Notes: generated by a model not told the origin, from the letters alone. A DNA stretch of 50,000 nucleotides from Neocallimastix lanati (nom. inval.) (GCA_016946835.1 JACVTC010000057.1:487501-537500); one strand, 5' to 3'. Shown: positions 11,295 through 20,591, numbered from the stretch's first letter. Numbers and translations: made by a program.

Positions 11295-11873
11295 TATATA
11301 TATTTATTTATTTATTTCCGGTACGCTTCTTCTCGGAATGCTTCTCCAGTTCCTATCTTCCTTTTGAACCAAAACCTGTATAATCTAACCCATGAAAAAT
11401 ACATTCTAGCTCCTTTTGGTAAATGCATAAACTTCAGAAAGATTATAATGTAGTAGAATATATCTATATGGACACAAGAAATCATATACTCAAATAATAA
11501 TAATTCTCTCATAAATACATTATATAATAGTACTTGCACAACCCTCTCAGGCCCACATTAAGGATAGTATCTTGTCTATATTACTTAGAATATTTAGAAT
11601 AATGTTATATATATATAAGGGAAAATACTTATCTGTAACCCTAACCACCATATTCCGTAAAAACCTCTTGTGAAGAAAACCTGGAAAATAGTCATAGGGC
11701 GGGATCGAAGCACTCTCATTTGCTTATATTAGTGAATGGATGTCCGCCAATGTTTTTTATTAACTTATGAGTCCATTTTGCTTTACCCAAATATTTTTGT
11801 ACACTGCCTGATTGTAGGAGCCTTATGTATGTTAACTCACTGACTAACAACCAGGAAAGAACCTGGTTTGATT
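11295..11873 (-). mobile_element. non-LTR retroelement insertion with 10-bp target-site duplication, family unidentified
   Basis: A compact island of higher GC content is bounded by perfect direct repeats ATTTGTAATA at 11285-11294 and 11874-11883. At the low-coordinate end the minus strand finishes with (AAAT)n(TA)n, a simple-repeat tail typical of a 3' end made by target-primed reverse transcription, so the element reads leftward. Its last open frame (11312-11425 minus) contains HLPKGARMYFSWVRLYRFW and stops at the tail, which could be a LINE C-terminus. The high-coordinate end begins with a CCAGG-AAAGAA-CCTGG hairpin. A weak TGGTTGTTAGTC box resembles a polymerase III A box, but I do not find a convincing tRNA fold. 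It is either a SINE or a short LINE 3' fragment. Confidence 0.6.
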
Positions 11874-11883
11874 ATTTGTAATA

Positions 11884-14800
11884 AGAAGAGTACTAATCCT
11901 TTATTATTGAAAATTTTAATTTTAAATAAAAATATAAAGGCAACTTGTACTCCAGGTTTAAAAATAACAAACTTATTAAGTAATGAAAGCTATTGAAAAT
12001 GAATTATTTAATATTCTATTGTATCAATTGAAAGGCTAAAATTCATGAAAATATTTTATATCTAGAGTTTAAAAATTAAAATATTCAAAATCATTTTCTT
12101 AGAACAATGAAGACGAAATATATTTTTCAGGTATAATATTGGTAAATAAAATTTTTAAAATTAAGATAAACTAATTGAATAAAGATTCATTGATTTCCCA
12201 TTCAATACTAATAAATTATCTGAAAAAATGAGTAATAAAATTGTAATTATAGGAAAATAGAAGAAAAAATGTAAAAAGTTGTTCAGTAGTTTGCCAAGGA
12301 AGAATGGACTTTTAACCTAATTAGAGTAATAAAATATTAAATTAGAAGAAATTGAAAATTTCAATAAAATAATAAATAATTTACTAATTTTTTATTTCTT
12401 TTATTTTGACTAATTAATATCAGTTAAATAATCTATTTTTTTTTTCCAATAATTTAGGACAATTATAAGAAGAGAGGATTTGAATAATATTAAAATGTTT
12501 TTTAAAATTGATATAGATTTTATATAGAAACTGATAAGAAAGATATATTAAATAATGCTTATTATTATTATTATTAAACAAATAATAATAATAATAATAA
12601 TAGTAATAGTAATAATAATAATAAGTAAAATGTAATCAATATTATTAAAATAAACATATAAAATAAATAAATAAAAATTAAAAATAATATAAAATTTTGT
12701 ATTGAAAAATATTTTAATGAAAATAAGATTTTGAAATATACTTTAAAATTAGAACTAACACATTAATCAAATATATAGAAATATGCATTTATTTATCATA
12801 TCTTTTTATTTATTTTATTTTATTTTTCATTTTAGGCAACAAATTGATAATAATTTTTTAATTTGATGTAAAAAAAAGATAGAGTAGTCTCATATTGTTG
12901 AAATTCTTTAAATATAATTTTTATTAATTAAATCTAATAGGAATATCAATTCAAATAGTTTGATTCCAATACATTCCCTTGCTGACCTTATAACGACAAT
13001 ATTACGGATCCCAGATTTACTCTTTCTAGGTGTACATTAACTAAAATAATTATTTTAAATGTATAAAATCATAAATATTTTATTATTATATTTACTTGTT
13101 ATTTTTCATTTGAATATAAATATTTTGAAAAAACATTTCGTTTAATGATAGGCAGTAAATGTTATAATATATATCTATTTTTTAATTTTTATTATGATTT
13201 AAAATTTATAATAAATTTTTTTTTAAAAAAATTAATTCATAAATTTATAATAATTCATTATTATAATTATTATTAAGGTTACACAATCAAATTAATTAAT
13301 GTTGAAAGATAACCAAAGAAAAAAATATTTTGTATTTTAATTCTATTAACATTTTTTTTGCATCAATCTGAAGAACGTGAGAAAAAATTTGTCTTCTTTT
13401 TGGTATTTTTTTTGTTTTTAGTAGAAGTAACTTTCCTTATCTTATATTAAATTACTATAATAAAACATTATTGGTCATAATAAATAAATATATATATATT
13501 CATTGTATTTAGATTTTTTTTTCTAAGAAAGGAAATAGTATCATTGAGGTCTATTTAATTATTAAATTTTATTTTAATTTTTTTTAAAAAAAAGTGATAA
13601 ATATTTAAATCTTAAAATTAAATTTAAAAATGGATAACATAAAATTATATTTTTTGATTAATATAATAGAATTATAATTTTTCTAATATATTAATGAAAT
13701 ATTTGATATAAAATTCTTTACTCATTTCTAATTTTATATCCATTATCTTATTAAAATTAAAATATTAATTAAAAATTATTATAATTCTTACTTAATAGAG
13801 AGTATAACAAATTATGTTTCAGTTAAAACAACAAAACTAATTATTCATATTAATATTTTAAATAAAATATTAATCTAATTTTTACTTTTTAAAAAAAAAA
13901 TTGATTAAATAAAAAAAATGGACCATTCATTCAATTTTTACTAATTAAATTAAGTTATATTTAATTAAATATAAAATTTTAATTTTATATTTAATTAATT
14001 TTTGTTTTTATTTTATTTCATATTTTATAAATAATTTTTTTTATATTATTACATAATATTTTTATATTTATAATTTATTAAAGTAATAAAATTTAATTGG
14101 TCGAAACAAAATAATAAATCATAAAAAGTTTCATTTTATTTTATTTTATTTTATTTTTTTTTTTTTTTGGATATTTAATAATTTATTAAATTGATGAAGA
14201 AAATTTAATACAATTCTAAGGAAATCCTTTTAAACAGTTGCATTATGATATATAATAGCCTATCTGTTGGTAAGAATTCCAATTAACTGAGTTTTAAGTT
14301 TTTATTTAATTTTAATCATAACTAATATAATACTTTGAAATCTTCAATTCTAATAATAGCATTTAATAATTAATGTAGAATATAATAATTAAGTTTATTT
14401 ATTGTATAAAAAAAAATTATTATTTTCTTTTATTATACTAATATTTTATAATAATAGATTTAATACTTTAAAATATTCATATTTTATATATATATAATAT
14501 ATATTTTTTCATATAATAATTTAGTTTTAAATAATACCTTTTTTTTTTTTTTTTTTTTTTTAAATAAGTTCGATAAAAATATTATAATATATTTATATTA
14601 AATAATTATATATATATTTACATAATAAATTCAATAAAAATAAAAATTATAAAACTATTAAAATATATTCAAGTTAAATAATTACATAATATTGAATAAT
14701 AATAGATTATACAAAAAGTTAGACTTATTAATAAAATTTATAATTTAAATAAAAAGAATCTTATCAATATCATAATAAATTTTAATTGAAAAATATTAAC

Positions 14801-15266
14801 ATTTATTATTCCATATATTTCTTTTTTTATATATTAAAAATTAATAAATATATAAATTTATATATTAAATAATATTTTGATCTATAAAATTGAACAATTA
14901 TTAATGTAATAATTATAGTAATAATAAGTATAGAAATTAAAAATTGTTATAAAATTGAATAGTAACAATCTAAATAGTGAAGGTTCAATTATCTCATTTT
15001 AAAAATTTTAGATGAGATATCGGCAACAACAATAATAAAAGTAATAATAATAATAAAACAGTAATTTTATTTTTTCATTATTTACTGCTTATATTTCTCT
15101 TATCAATGTTGACTTTTATTTATGTAATATATTCATTTATTTTTAGTTATTATTATATTATTATTATTATAATTCAATTTATTTCAAGCATTTAATTTTA
15201 ATAATAAAGATAAAAAAAATATATTTATATATATCAATTATTATATTGTAAGTAGTTATAAATTGA
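11884..15266. other. gene-poor AT-rich region
   Basis: 3.4 kb without a reading frame or RNA gene I can support. A GC-richer patch near 12955-13030 and another near 13360-13440 may be old insertion remnants. A T21-type run lies near 14540-14562. A short inverted repeat ATCTCAT...ATGAGAT lies near 14991-15018. Confidence 0.6.
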
Positions 15267-16266
15267 TTAAACTATAATTGCTGGTATATAAAATGTTAAT
15301 GTACCAAATTGTCTAGTTTCCTGATCATAGTCCATTAATGGTGTTGATTCATTTTTAACATAAACATAAAAAATAACAGCAAAATTTTCAATTATACCTA
15401 ATAAAATTTCAAAAATAAATATATGACATTTGTTTTTAATATATAAATAAATAGAAATATATAATAAATTTTGTATTTTAAAAATATTATATATTTTCTT
15501 TTTATTTTTGTCAATATTTACTACAAATAATATTACTTGGATTAATAATATAATTATGTACAAAATTTTCGAAATCTATAATTGATATTTGACATTCTGA
15601 AAATTGTTCTTTTTTAGACTTTTCTTGTTGTGATAAGTTTTGTGATACCATTCTTTTAATATTGAATGAAAGTGATGATAATTCTTTTTTTTTGGATAAT
15701 TTGCAATGAATATCAATTGATGTTTGCGCTGATTTTAATACTCTAATTACATGATCTGTTCTTACTTCAATCCATATTTCATTGTTATTTGCACTTTCAA
15801 TAGTAAATTCTTCAAGTAATAAATTCTTTTAAATTTAATAATATAAAAGAAAAAATAAAATTTAAAATTTTAAAAAAATAAAATATAAATATTTTTATAT
15901 AAATAAATAATATAAATATTATATTGATATTATATAATAATTAAAGTTATTTTAAAATAGGTTTTTACAGATGCCACTTGTCCCCATACTTGAAGTTCAG
16001 TTAATTCAATTTTTGCAATAATTATATAAATTTTATCTTCTGTAAACTTCATAATACAAGTTTTACTTAATTTTTCTACACTTTGTAACATCTCTTTATA
16101 AATTTTATGATTACATATAAATAAGAATTTAAAAATAAATTATAAATTATAAACTTTAATTTTATTATTTCAAATAAATGAATGAAAATATAATATATAA
16201 ATTATAAAATAAACATTATTAACTTGTTAAAAGAATAGTATCTATAACTTTGGCTTTCATACGCAT
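15267..16266 (-). CDS. HUS1: HUS1 checkpoint clamp subunit, internally shortened
   Basis: Exons 16266-16224, 16093-15969, 15825-15522 and 15397-15267 keep phase (1, 0, 1) and give 200 aa. HUS1 is one subunit of the PCNA-like 9-1-1 clamp loaded at DNA damage to activate checkpoint kinase signalling. The start MRMKAKVID and the block EKLSKTCIMKFTEDKIYIII match the conserved N-terminus; EFTIESANNNEIWIEV, then HVIRVLKSAQTS and LSKKKELSSLSFNI, match the end of the first PCNA-like domain; and INPSNIICS, IIENFAVIFYVYV and GTLTFYIPA match the C-terminus. Family members are usually about 280 aa. Here the interdomain linker and the first half of the second domain are missing from within continuous exon 3. 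The third donor is GTAAAT after TTTGTA; an alternative donor upstream would give a stop. The protein could still be functional, or this could be a damaged or misassembled copy. Confidence 0.88.
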
Positions 16267-16777
16267 TTTGAAATTAAAAAATATATTTTAAATAATTATA
16301 ATTAAAAATGATAAAAAAATATTACTTTATTATTAGTTAATTAATAATAATTTTGGTATTGTAATTGTTTCTATTTTCTATCTTATTTATTTATTTATAA
16401 ATGCTTTTTTTTTATAAAATAAAATAAAATATAAAATAAAGAATATTACAAAAATAAAAGATAAAATATATATATAAATAAAATAAAAATAAAATAAAAA
16501 AAAATAAAAAAAAAAAAAATAAAAAAAATTCAGTATTGTACAACAATATTGCTAATGTAATTTATTAAATTTTTTTTTTTTTTTTATTTGTAATTTTTAT
16601 TCAAAATTTAAAATTTAAATAAAGTATTACACGTGATACTTTTGATTCGGTTATAGTAAATATAAATATTTAAAATATTGGTAATTAATTAAAAAAATTT
16701 AAATAATATTAATTACAAAATTTAAAGATTGAAATTCTATAATCTTAACAAACAACACTTTAAATAATATATATATT
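16267..16777. other. HUS1 upstream region
   Basis: AT-rich sequence with poly(A)/poly(T) tracts. It has a CACGTG site at 16630-16635, 364 bp upstream of the HUS1 start codon. No coding sequence is seen. Confidence 0.6.
16630..16635. promoter_or_regulatory. CACGTG (E-box) motif upstream of HUS1
   Basis: On the gene's strand the context is TCACGTGT, the same 8-mer as at the site upstream of the BSD gene (6451-6456). The function is speculative. Confidence 0.25.
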
Positions 16778-16789
16778 CATGTATATATA

Positions 16790-17233
16790 AACATAGACTT
16801 GCACATATGGGTACCCATCTCCCATATGGCCATACAGTTATTAATTAACTGTAAGGTGATGAGTTATTGGCATACTGTATCAGCTTCGCCGCTCTCAATC
16901 GTCGTTACACACTGCCCGGAGATGCATTCCTAACGTTCCTACATATATCTCTAATGACCACGAGCATCAGAACGGAACCATTAACTCCTCCCTAGTGGGT
17001 GTAATCATTGGCGATTGGAAATTTTACAATCATCAAGGTCTATGCTTCAATTCAAAGCGTAGTATCAGGGTTGGGTGAAATAATCATCTGAGGGAAAGCC
17101 TTATGGACATCACGTGTGGTCTCATGATATCCCAGGATAGAAACCTCATCCGATTATTTGGTGCCATGCCGAGGATTCGAACCCCGCCCTCTACAGTAAC
17201 CTGTATCGTCCTAACCGACTGGACCAACATGGC
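16790..17233 (-). mobile_element. tRNA-derived SINE with perfect 12-bp target-site duplication
   Basis: A 444-bp GC-rich island is flanked by identical CATGTATATATA copies at 16778-16789 and 17234-17245. The right copy abuts position 1 of a tRNA-like sequence on the minus strand (17233 to 17162), which supplies internal polymerase III A and B boxes. The body runs leftward for about 370 bp and ends in AAGTCTATGTTT without a poly(A) tail. The body has palindromes (ATGGGTACCCAT near 16809, and an ACAGTTA/TAACTGT hairpin near 16836) and no coding capacity; the 63-codon minus-strand frame at 17084-17275 only crosses the tRNA head. Structure, internal promoter and target duplication together fit a SINE mobilised by a LINE. 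The intact duplication suggests a recent insertion. Confidence 0.85.
17162..17233 (-). other. tRNA-like head of the SINE (pol III promoter)
   Basis: The minus strand folds as a nearly perfect cloverleaf. It has a 7-bp acceptor stem (GCCATGT with GCATGGC, one G-U pair) and a D arm GTCC/GGAC with canonical A14, GG and A21. The T arm is CGGGG/CCTCG around TTCGAAT, and CCA follows the discriminator A. The anticodon stem TACAG/CTGTA encloses only GTTA, so three loop bases are missing and no normal anticodon exists. The A box (TGGTCCAGTCGG) and B box (GGTTCGAATCC) are intact. It is therefore a pseudo-tRNA promoter and not a working tRNA. Confidence 0.8.
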
Positions 17234-17249
17234 CATGTATATATACATT

Positions 17250-17745
17250 TGATAAGAATGTACTAAATAATGCATTCTTAATTAAATCTACGATTTATTT
17301 CTAATACATTATGTGTACATTATTATTTTTGTACTTTAATAAATTTTTAAATCCAAAGATCAAAAATTAAATCAAAAATTATATTAAACTTTATATTTTT
17401 ATATTAAATCTTATATTAATAGTAATATTTTTATATATTTAAAACTTATATTAGCAATATTAATAATAAATCTTATTTTTTTTATATTAATAATGAAAAT
17501 TTATATTAATAATATTTTTATATATTGATAATTAAAAATTTATATATTATATTTTAACTTTTTATTATAAAATTTTATATCGAAATGTTTTATTTTATAT
17601 TGAAAAATATTTTATTTTATTAAAAACCTTTATATTAGAATAGTATTTTTATTTTTATTTGAATATTTTAACAGATTGTAATAAAAATTATAGCCAATTA
17701 AATAAATTCTTATTAGTAATATTTTAGATATTTTTAAATAAATAA

Positions 17746-17800
<55 letters not shown>

Positions 17801-18117
17801 TTTTATTAATATTATAAATGTATTTTATTTATATTGTTATAATTAAATTTTATATAATTAATTATAAAAATCAATTTAAATTTAATAGTTTTTAAAAAAA
17901 AAAATAAATAAAATGTAATTTAGTGGCAAGAACAACTTTTATGCCTTGAAAAAAAATATAAATAGTTGTAAATTTTGCTACTAATTTTTAAATATCATCG
18001 AATAAAATCAAATAAAATCAAATAAATTTAATAAAATAAATAAATAAAATAAATAAATAAATAAATAAAATTTGTGTTTCTTACTTTATTTTTATTTAAT
18101 TCTCTAAAACCTTAACA
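17250..18117 (+). repeat. 5' LTR
   Basis: 868 bp, starting TGATAAG and ending CTTAACA. Almost entirely AT, with an A51 tract ending at 17798. A TATAAATAG box at 17957 lies about 150 bp before the end, so U3 would be about 750 bp and R-U5 short. Confidence 0.95.
17957..17965 (+). promoter_or_regulatory. candidate LTR TATA box
   Basis: TATAAATAG matches the TATA consensus and lies in the 3' part of the LTR. The same motif is at 25276-25284 in the 3' LTR. In such AT-rich DNA many weaker matches exist, so the assignment rests on the exact match and position. Confidence 0.4.
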
Positions 18118-18123
18118 TTTATA

Positions 18124-18142
18124 TGGTGGAGATATCGGGGAA
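18124..18142 (+). other. candidate primer-binding site
   Basis: Six bases after the 5' LTR lies TGGTGGAGATATCGGGGAA. It starts with TGG, complementary to a tRNA CCA end, and is GC-rich in AT-rich surroundings. The predicted primer tRNA would end CTCCACCA with an acceptor 5' strand GGAGATA. This does not match the initiator tRNA-Met site (TGGTATCAGAG type) used by many fungal elements. I cannot name the tRNA. Confidence 0.6.
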
Positions 18143-18204
18143 TTAAATAGAAATAATAGTAAATAACATAGATTTTTTTTAATTTTTTTTTATTTTATAT
18201 TGAT

Positions 18205-18250
18205 AAACAAGTAAGTCGTTAATCCTTTGATTAACCTATGGCGCTTGTTT
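18205..18250 (+). promoter_or_regulatory. nested stem-loop near the primer-binding site
   Basis: Outer arms AAACAAG (18205-18211) and CTTGTTT (18244-18250) pair perfectly. The inner arms GTTAATC (18218-18224) and GATTAAC (18229-18235) enclose the loop CTTT. It lies about 65 bases after the primer-binding site, a usual place for dimerisation or packaging signals. Confidence 0.5.
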
Positions 18251-18380
18251 GATATATATATATAAAAAAAAAAAAAAATTTTTTTTAAATAAGTAAAATT
18301 AAGATTCTAAAAAAACAAATTTTGTAAAATTATAACAAGGAGCGGATAGAGCTCATACACAGTGTATTCTCAGATAGCAA

Positions 18381-18426
18381 CAAATTAACTCTATTCATAG
18401 TAGGTTATTGAATAGTAGTTAATTTG
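18381..18426 (+). promoter_or_regulatory. 17-bp stem-loop in the leader
   Basis: Arms 18381-18397 and 18409-18426 pair over 17 bp with a single bulged T at 18416 and an 11-nt loop. This is the strongest isolated hairpin of the leader. Confidence 0.55.
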
Positions 18427-19153
18427 GAGATTAATTGGAAAGTAGACGAAGGTATTTGGTTACCGACCCGGTAATAATAGTTCAGCCTTCAACGTTTCAA
18501 CACACGAAGGTGCGGGTACTTTCCAAGCACTGGCGAATAAGGAGCTTACGTCACCGAAGGCGTAAGATTGTTTTTTTTATATATATTTTTTTTTTTACTT
18601 TTCTTTGTGCTAGTTATAAGGCACTTTATTATATAAAGTATCAGACTTTGGCTAACTTCGCCATTTAAATTTTTTTTATTTTTTTTTTATTACTGATACT
18701 TTATTTGTTTAATAATTCCTGTAAAAGAATCTTAATTTACTTTGAAAATATTGTGTTTTTAGTTAATTTTTATTAGTTAATAAAAATATTATTGAATACT
18801 TTTAAAATTTTTTTTTATTCCGTACATAGATTATCGGATTAAGTTTATCCTACATAGTAATTGGGCTAGTGGGCTCTGAACTGCTATATTTTATATTGAA
18901 TATAGTAATCGTGGCACACGCGTGGCATGACACCATTAGGTAAGCTGCACGTCAGACAGTGTGTACTATCAGATTGTACGACAATAAAGATTATTTTTTT
19001 TTTGTATTTAATAATTATAATTAATTAATAATTTTATTAGCTATAACAATACAATATTTATCGTTTAAAAAGAAAATTTTTGAAAGGTGAAAATAATAAA
19101 TAAAACTTTGCTTCTAAATTTATTACTACAAATATACTAAATTAAAAAAATTC

Positions 19154-19476
19154 AAGTGGTCGATAAAGATTTCGAGCTTGAAAAATATTCTATTAAGTTG
19201 TCGATAAAGATTTCGAACTTAAAATTATTCTATTAAGTTGTCGATAAAGATTTCGAACTTAAAAATTATTCTATTGAGTTGTCGATAAAGATTTCGAACT
19301 TAAAATTATTCTATTAAGTTGTCGATAAAGATTTCGAACTTAAAAATTATTCTATTGAGTTGTCGATAAAGATTTCGAACTTAAAAATTATTCTTAATAA
19401 AGTAGTCGAAAAGAACCTCGTGCTTTATAATTTCTACTAAGTTGTCGATAAAGATTTCGAGCTTATATCTACTAAA
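19154..19476 (+). repeat. eight ~40-bp tandem repeats, most hairpin-forming, in the leader
   Basis: Eight copies of a 40-41 bp unit with core GTCGATAAAGATTTCGA. Copies 2 to 6 are nearly identical and alternate between 40 and 41 bp, so two 81-bp dimers (copies 2-3 and 4-5) are visible. Copy 7 is divergent and copies 1 and 8 slightly so. In most units AAGT...TCGA can pair with TCGA...ACTT around an 8-nt loop with a 2-nt bulge. There are no unique spacers, so it is not a CRISPR-like array. Confidence 0.9.
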
Positions 19477-19639
19477 GAAAGCAAATAAAATTATTATTTT
19501 CAAAAGTTACTAAAATATATTGTTTTAAAAATTGATTCGATATTAAATTACCTATTAAATTATATTTTTAAAGTTGTATTTCCAAATTTATTCTTATTTA
19601 ATCACCTCATTAATATACAACAAGAAATATTTAAACAAA

Positions 19640-20551
19640 ATGTCCAAGGAAACAACTTTGAGCTTTAAAGAATTGAAAAAAGAATTAAGAGATATTGTGA
19701 AACTTAGCAAGGACAATTTAGATATTAAGTCCTGGGCTACTGAATTAAAACTTTGGATCAAGATACAAGGTATTACAGATCCAGAAACAATATTTAATGC
19801 TTGTTTACTTACCAGCTCTGGTGAAGTACAACGCGTTATTGAAGATTTGGGAGAAGATAGTGATGATGAAAGTGATGATTCATCAGATGAAGAAGAAGAT
19901 GATGATGAAGAAGAAAATGTTGATGATGATATTAAATTTCCTTCTTTTGGAAAAATTATTTCAAGTCTTGAAAATTTTTACGGTATTAAAGAAGACCAAA
20001 ATTTACTTCTTAAAGAACTTCGTGCAATGCGAATTAAAAGAAACGAAAAGATTAAAGACTTTAATGTAAGATATAGAACTTTGTACACTAAACTTGATAA
20101 AAAGAGAAGAAAGCGCATTGGTGTACTAGATTATATTGATTCTATTCAAAATAATTATGAAGCCTGGAAGAAATTATCCCTTAAAGATGATATAAGTATG
20201 GAGAAAGCTTTCAAAATTGCCGAGAAAGTAGATAGACTTTCTGTAAGGAACAATAATATTAATACCTATAATGTTAATAATTCCCAGCATAATCAAAATA
20301 ATCAAAACGGTACTACTTCAAGACTTTATCCTAAAAGAAGAAACGAAACTTTCCAAACAAGTCAAACAAATAATAAACTGAAACCTCAAGATATTATAGA
20401 AGAATCAACCCAGAAAATGAGAAATTTATCTGTTAAAACTTGCTTCTTCTGTAAGGAAGAAGGTCATTACTCATACTATTGCCCTCAATTAAATAAGATT
20501 ATGGAAAAAAATAAAAAAGAAATATATTCCAAAAAGTCTTTAAACTTCTAA
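19640..20551 (+). CDS. gag: retrotransposon Gag with CCHC zinc knuckle
   Basis: 303 aa from the ATG at 19640 (AAAATGTCC; MSKETTLSF). The frame is open upstream to 19574, but this is the first ATG in a good context after the leader repeats. Residues about 1-70 are helical and charged, about 73-98 form an extreme Asp/Glu run, and about 100-195 resemble the retrotransposon Gag capsid region (RMRIKRNEKIKDFNVRYRTL type helices). Near the C-terminus CFFCKEEGHYSYYC is a CX2CX4HX4C zinc knuckle for RNA binding. Gag forms the particle that encloses the element RNA. The last sense codons TCT-TTA-AAC contain the slippery heptamer used to enter pol. The stop is TAA at 20549. Confidence 0.93.
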   Translation: MSKETTLSFKELKKELRDIVKLSKDNLDIKSWATELKLWIKIQGITDPETIFNACLLTSSGEVQRVIEDLGEDSDDESDDSSDEEEDDDEEENVDDDIKFPSFGKIISSLENFYGIKEDQNLLLKELRAMRIKRNEKIKDFNVRYRTLYTKLDKKRRKRIGVLDYIDSIQNNYEAWKKLSLKDDISMEKAFKIAEKVDRLSVRNNNINTYNVNNSQHNQNNQNGTTSRLYPKRRNETFQTSQTNNKLKPQDIIEESTQKMRNLSVKTCFFCKEEGHYSYYCPQLNKIMEKNKKEIYSKKSLNF

Positions 20552-20591
20552 ATGGGAGCAGAAGCACTCCCAATGACAAAACAATAGCTTC
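20539..20591 (+). promoter_or_regulatory. -1 ribosomal frameshift signal: slippery heptamer plus H-type pseudoknot
   Basis: TTTAAAC at 20539-20545 is in the gag frame as T-TTA-AAC, the classical X-XXY-YYZ arrangement. After a 7-nt spacer, stem 1 is TGGGAG (20553-20558) with CTCCCA (20567-20572). Within its 8-nt loop, GAAGC (20561-20565) can pair with GCTTC (20587-20591) to form stem 2, giving loops of 2, 1 and 14 nt. Pol is in the -1 frame and is open only from 20515, while gag stops at 20549, so the shift must occur inside 37 nt that contain this heptamer. Confidence 0.85.

Larger units (their letters stand above)
18118..19639 (+). other. long structured retrotransposon leader
   Basis: 1.5 kb between the LTR and gag with no real reading frame (the frame at 18435-18668 lacks any recognisable domain). 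It is richer in GC than its surroundings and full of inverted repeats: 18205-18250, 18381-18426, TTACCG/CGGTAA near 18459, CTTACG/CGTAAG near 18546 and ACTTTAT/ATAAAGT near 18624. A tandem array follows at 19154-19476. Leaders of this kind carry packaging, dimerisation or translation signals in retroelements, but which of these applies here is inference. Confidence 0.7.

Noticed and set aside
15560-15572. Earlier splice donor GTACAT for HUS1 exon 3
   Set aside because: Joining it to the next acceptor gives GTA-TAA, an immediate stop; the donor at 15521 keeps frame and restores conserved NPSNIICS-IIENF.
17162-17233. A functional tRNA gene on the minus strand
   Set aside because: All other arms fit, but the anticodon loop has only four bases (GTTA), and the unit is the 5' end of a longer insertion with its own target duplication.
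18435-18668. 77-codon frame in the retrotransposon leader
   Set aside because: No domain, a start in poor context, and the region is better explained by RNA structure.
19154-19476. CRISPR-like array
   Set aside because: The units are contiguous tandem repeats without unique spacers, in a eukaryotic retrotransposon leader.
20506-20514. Alternative slippery site A-AAA-AAT upstream in gag
   Set aside because: It is in the gag frame, but the -1 frame meets a TAA at 20512-20514 immediately, so it cannot lead into pol.
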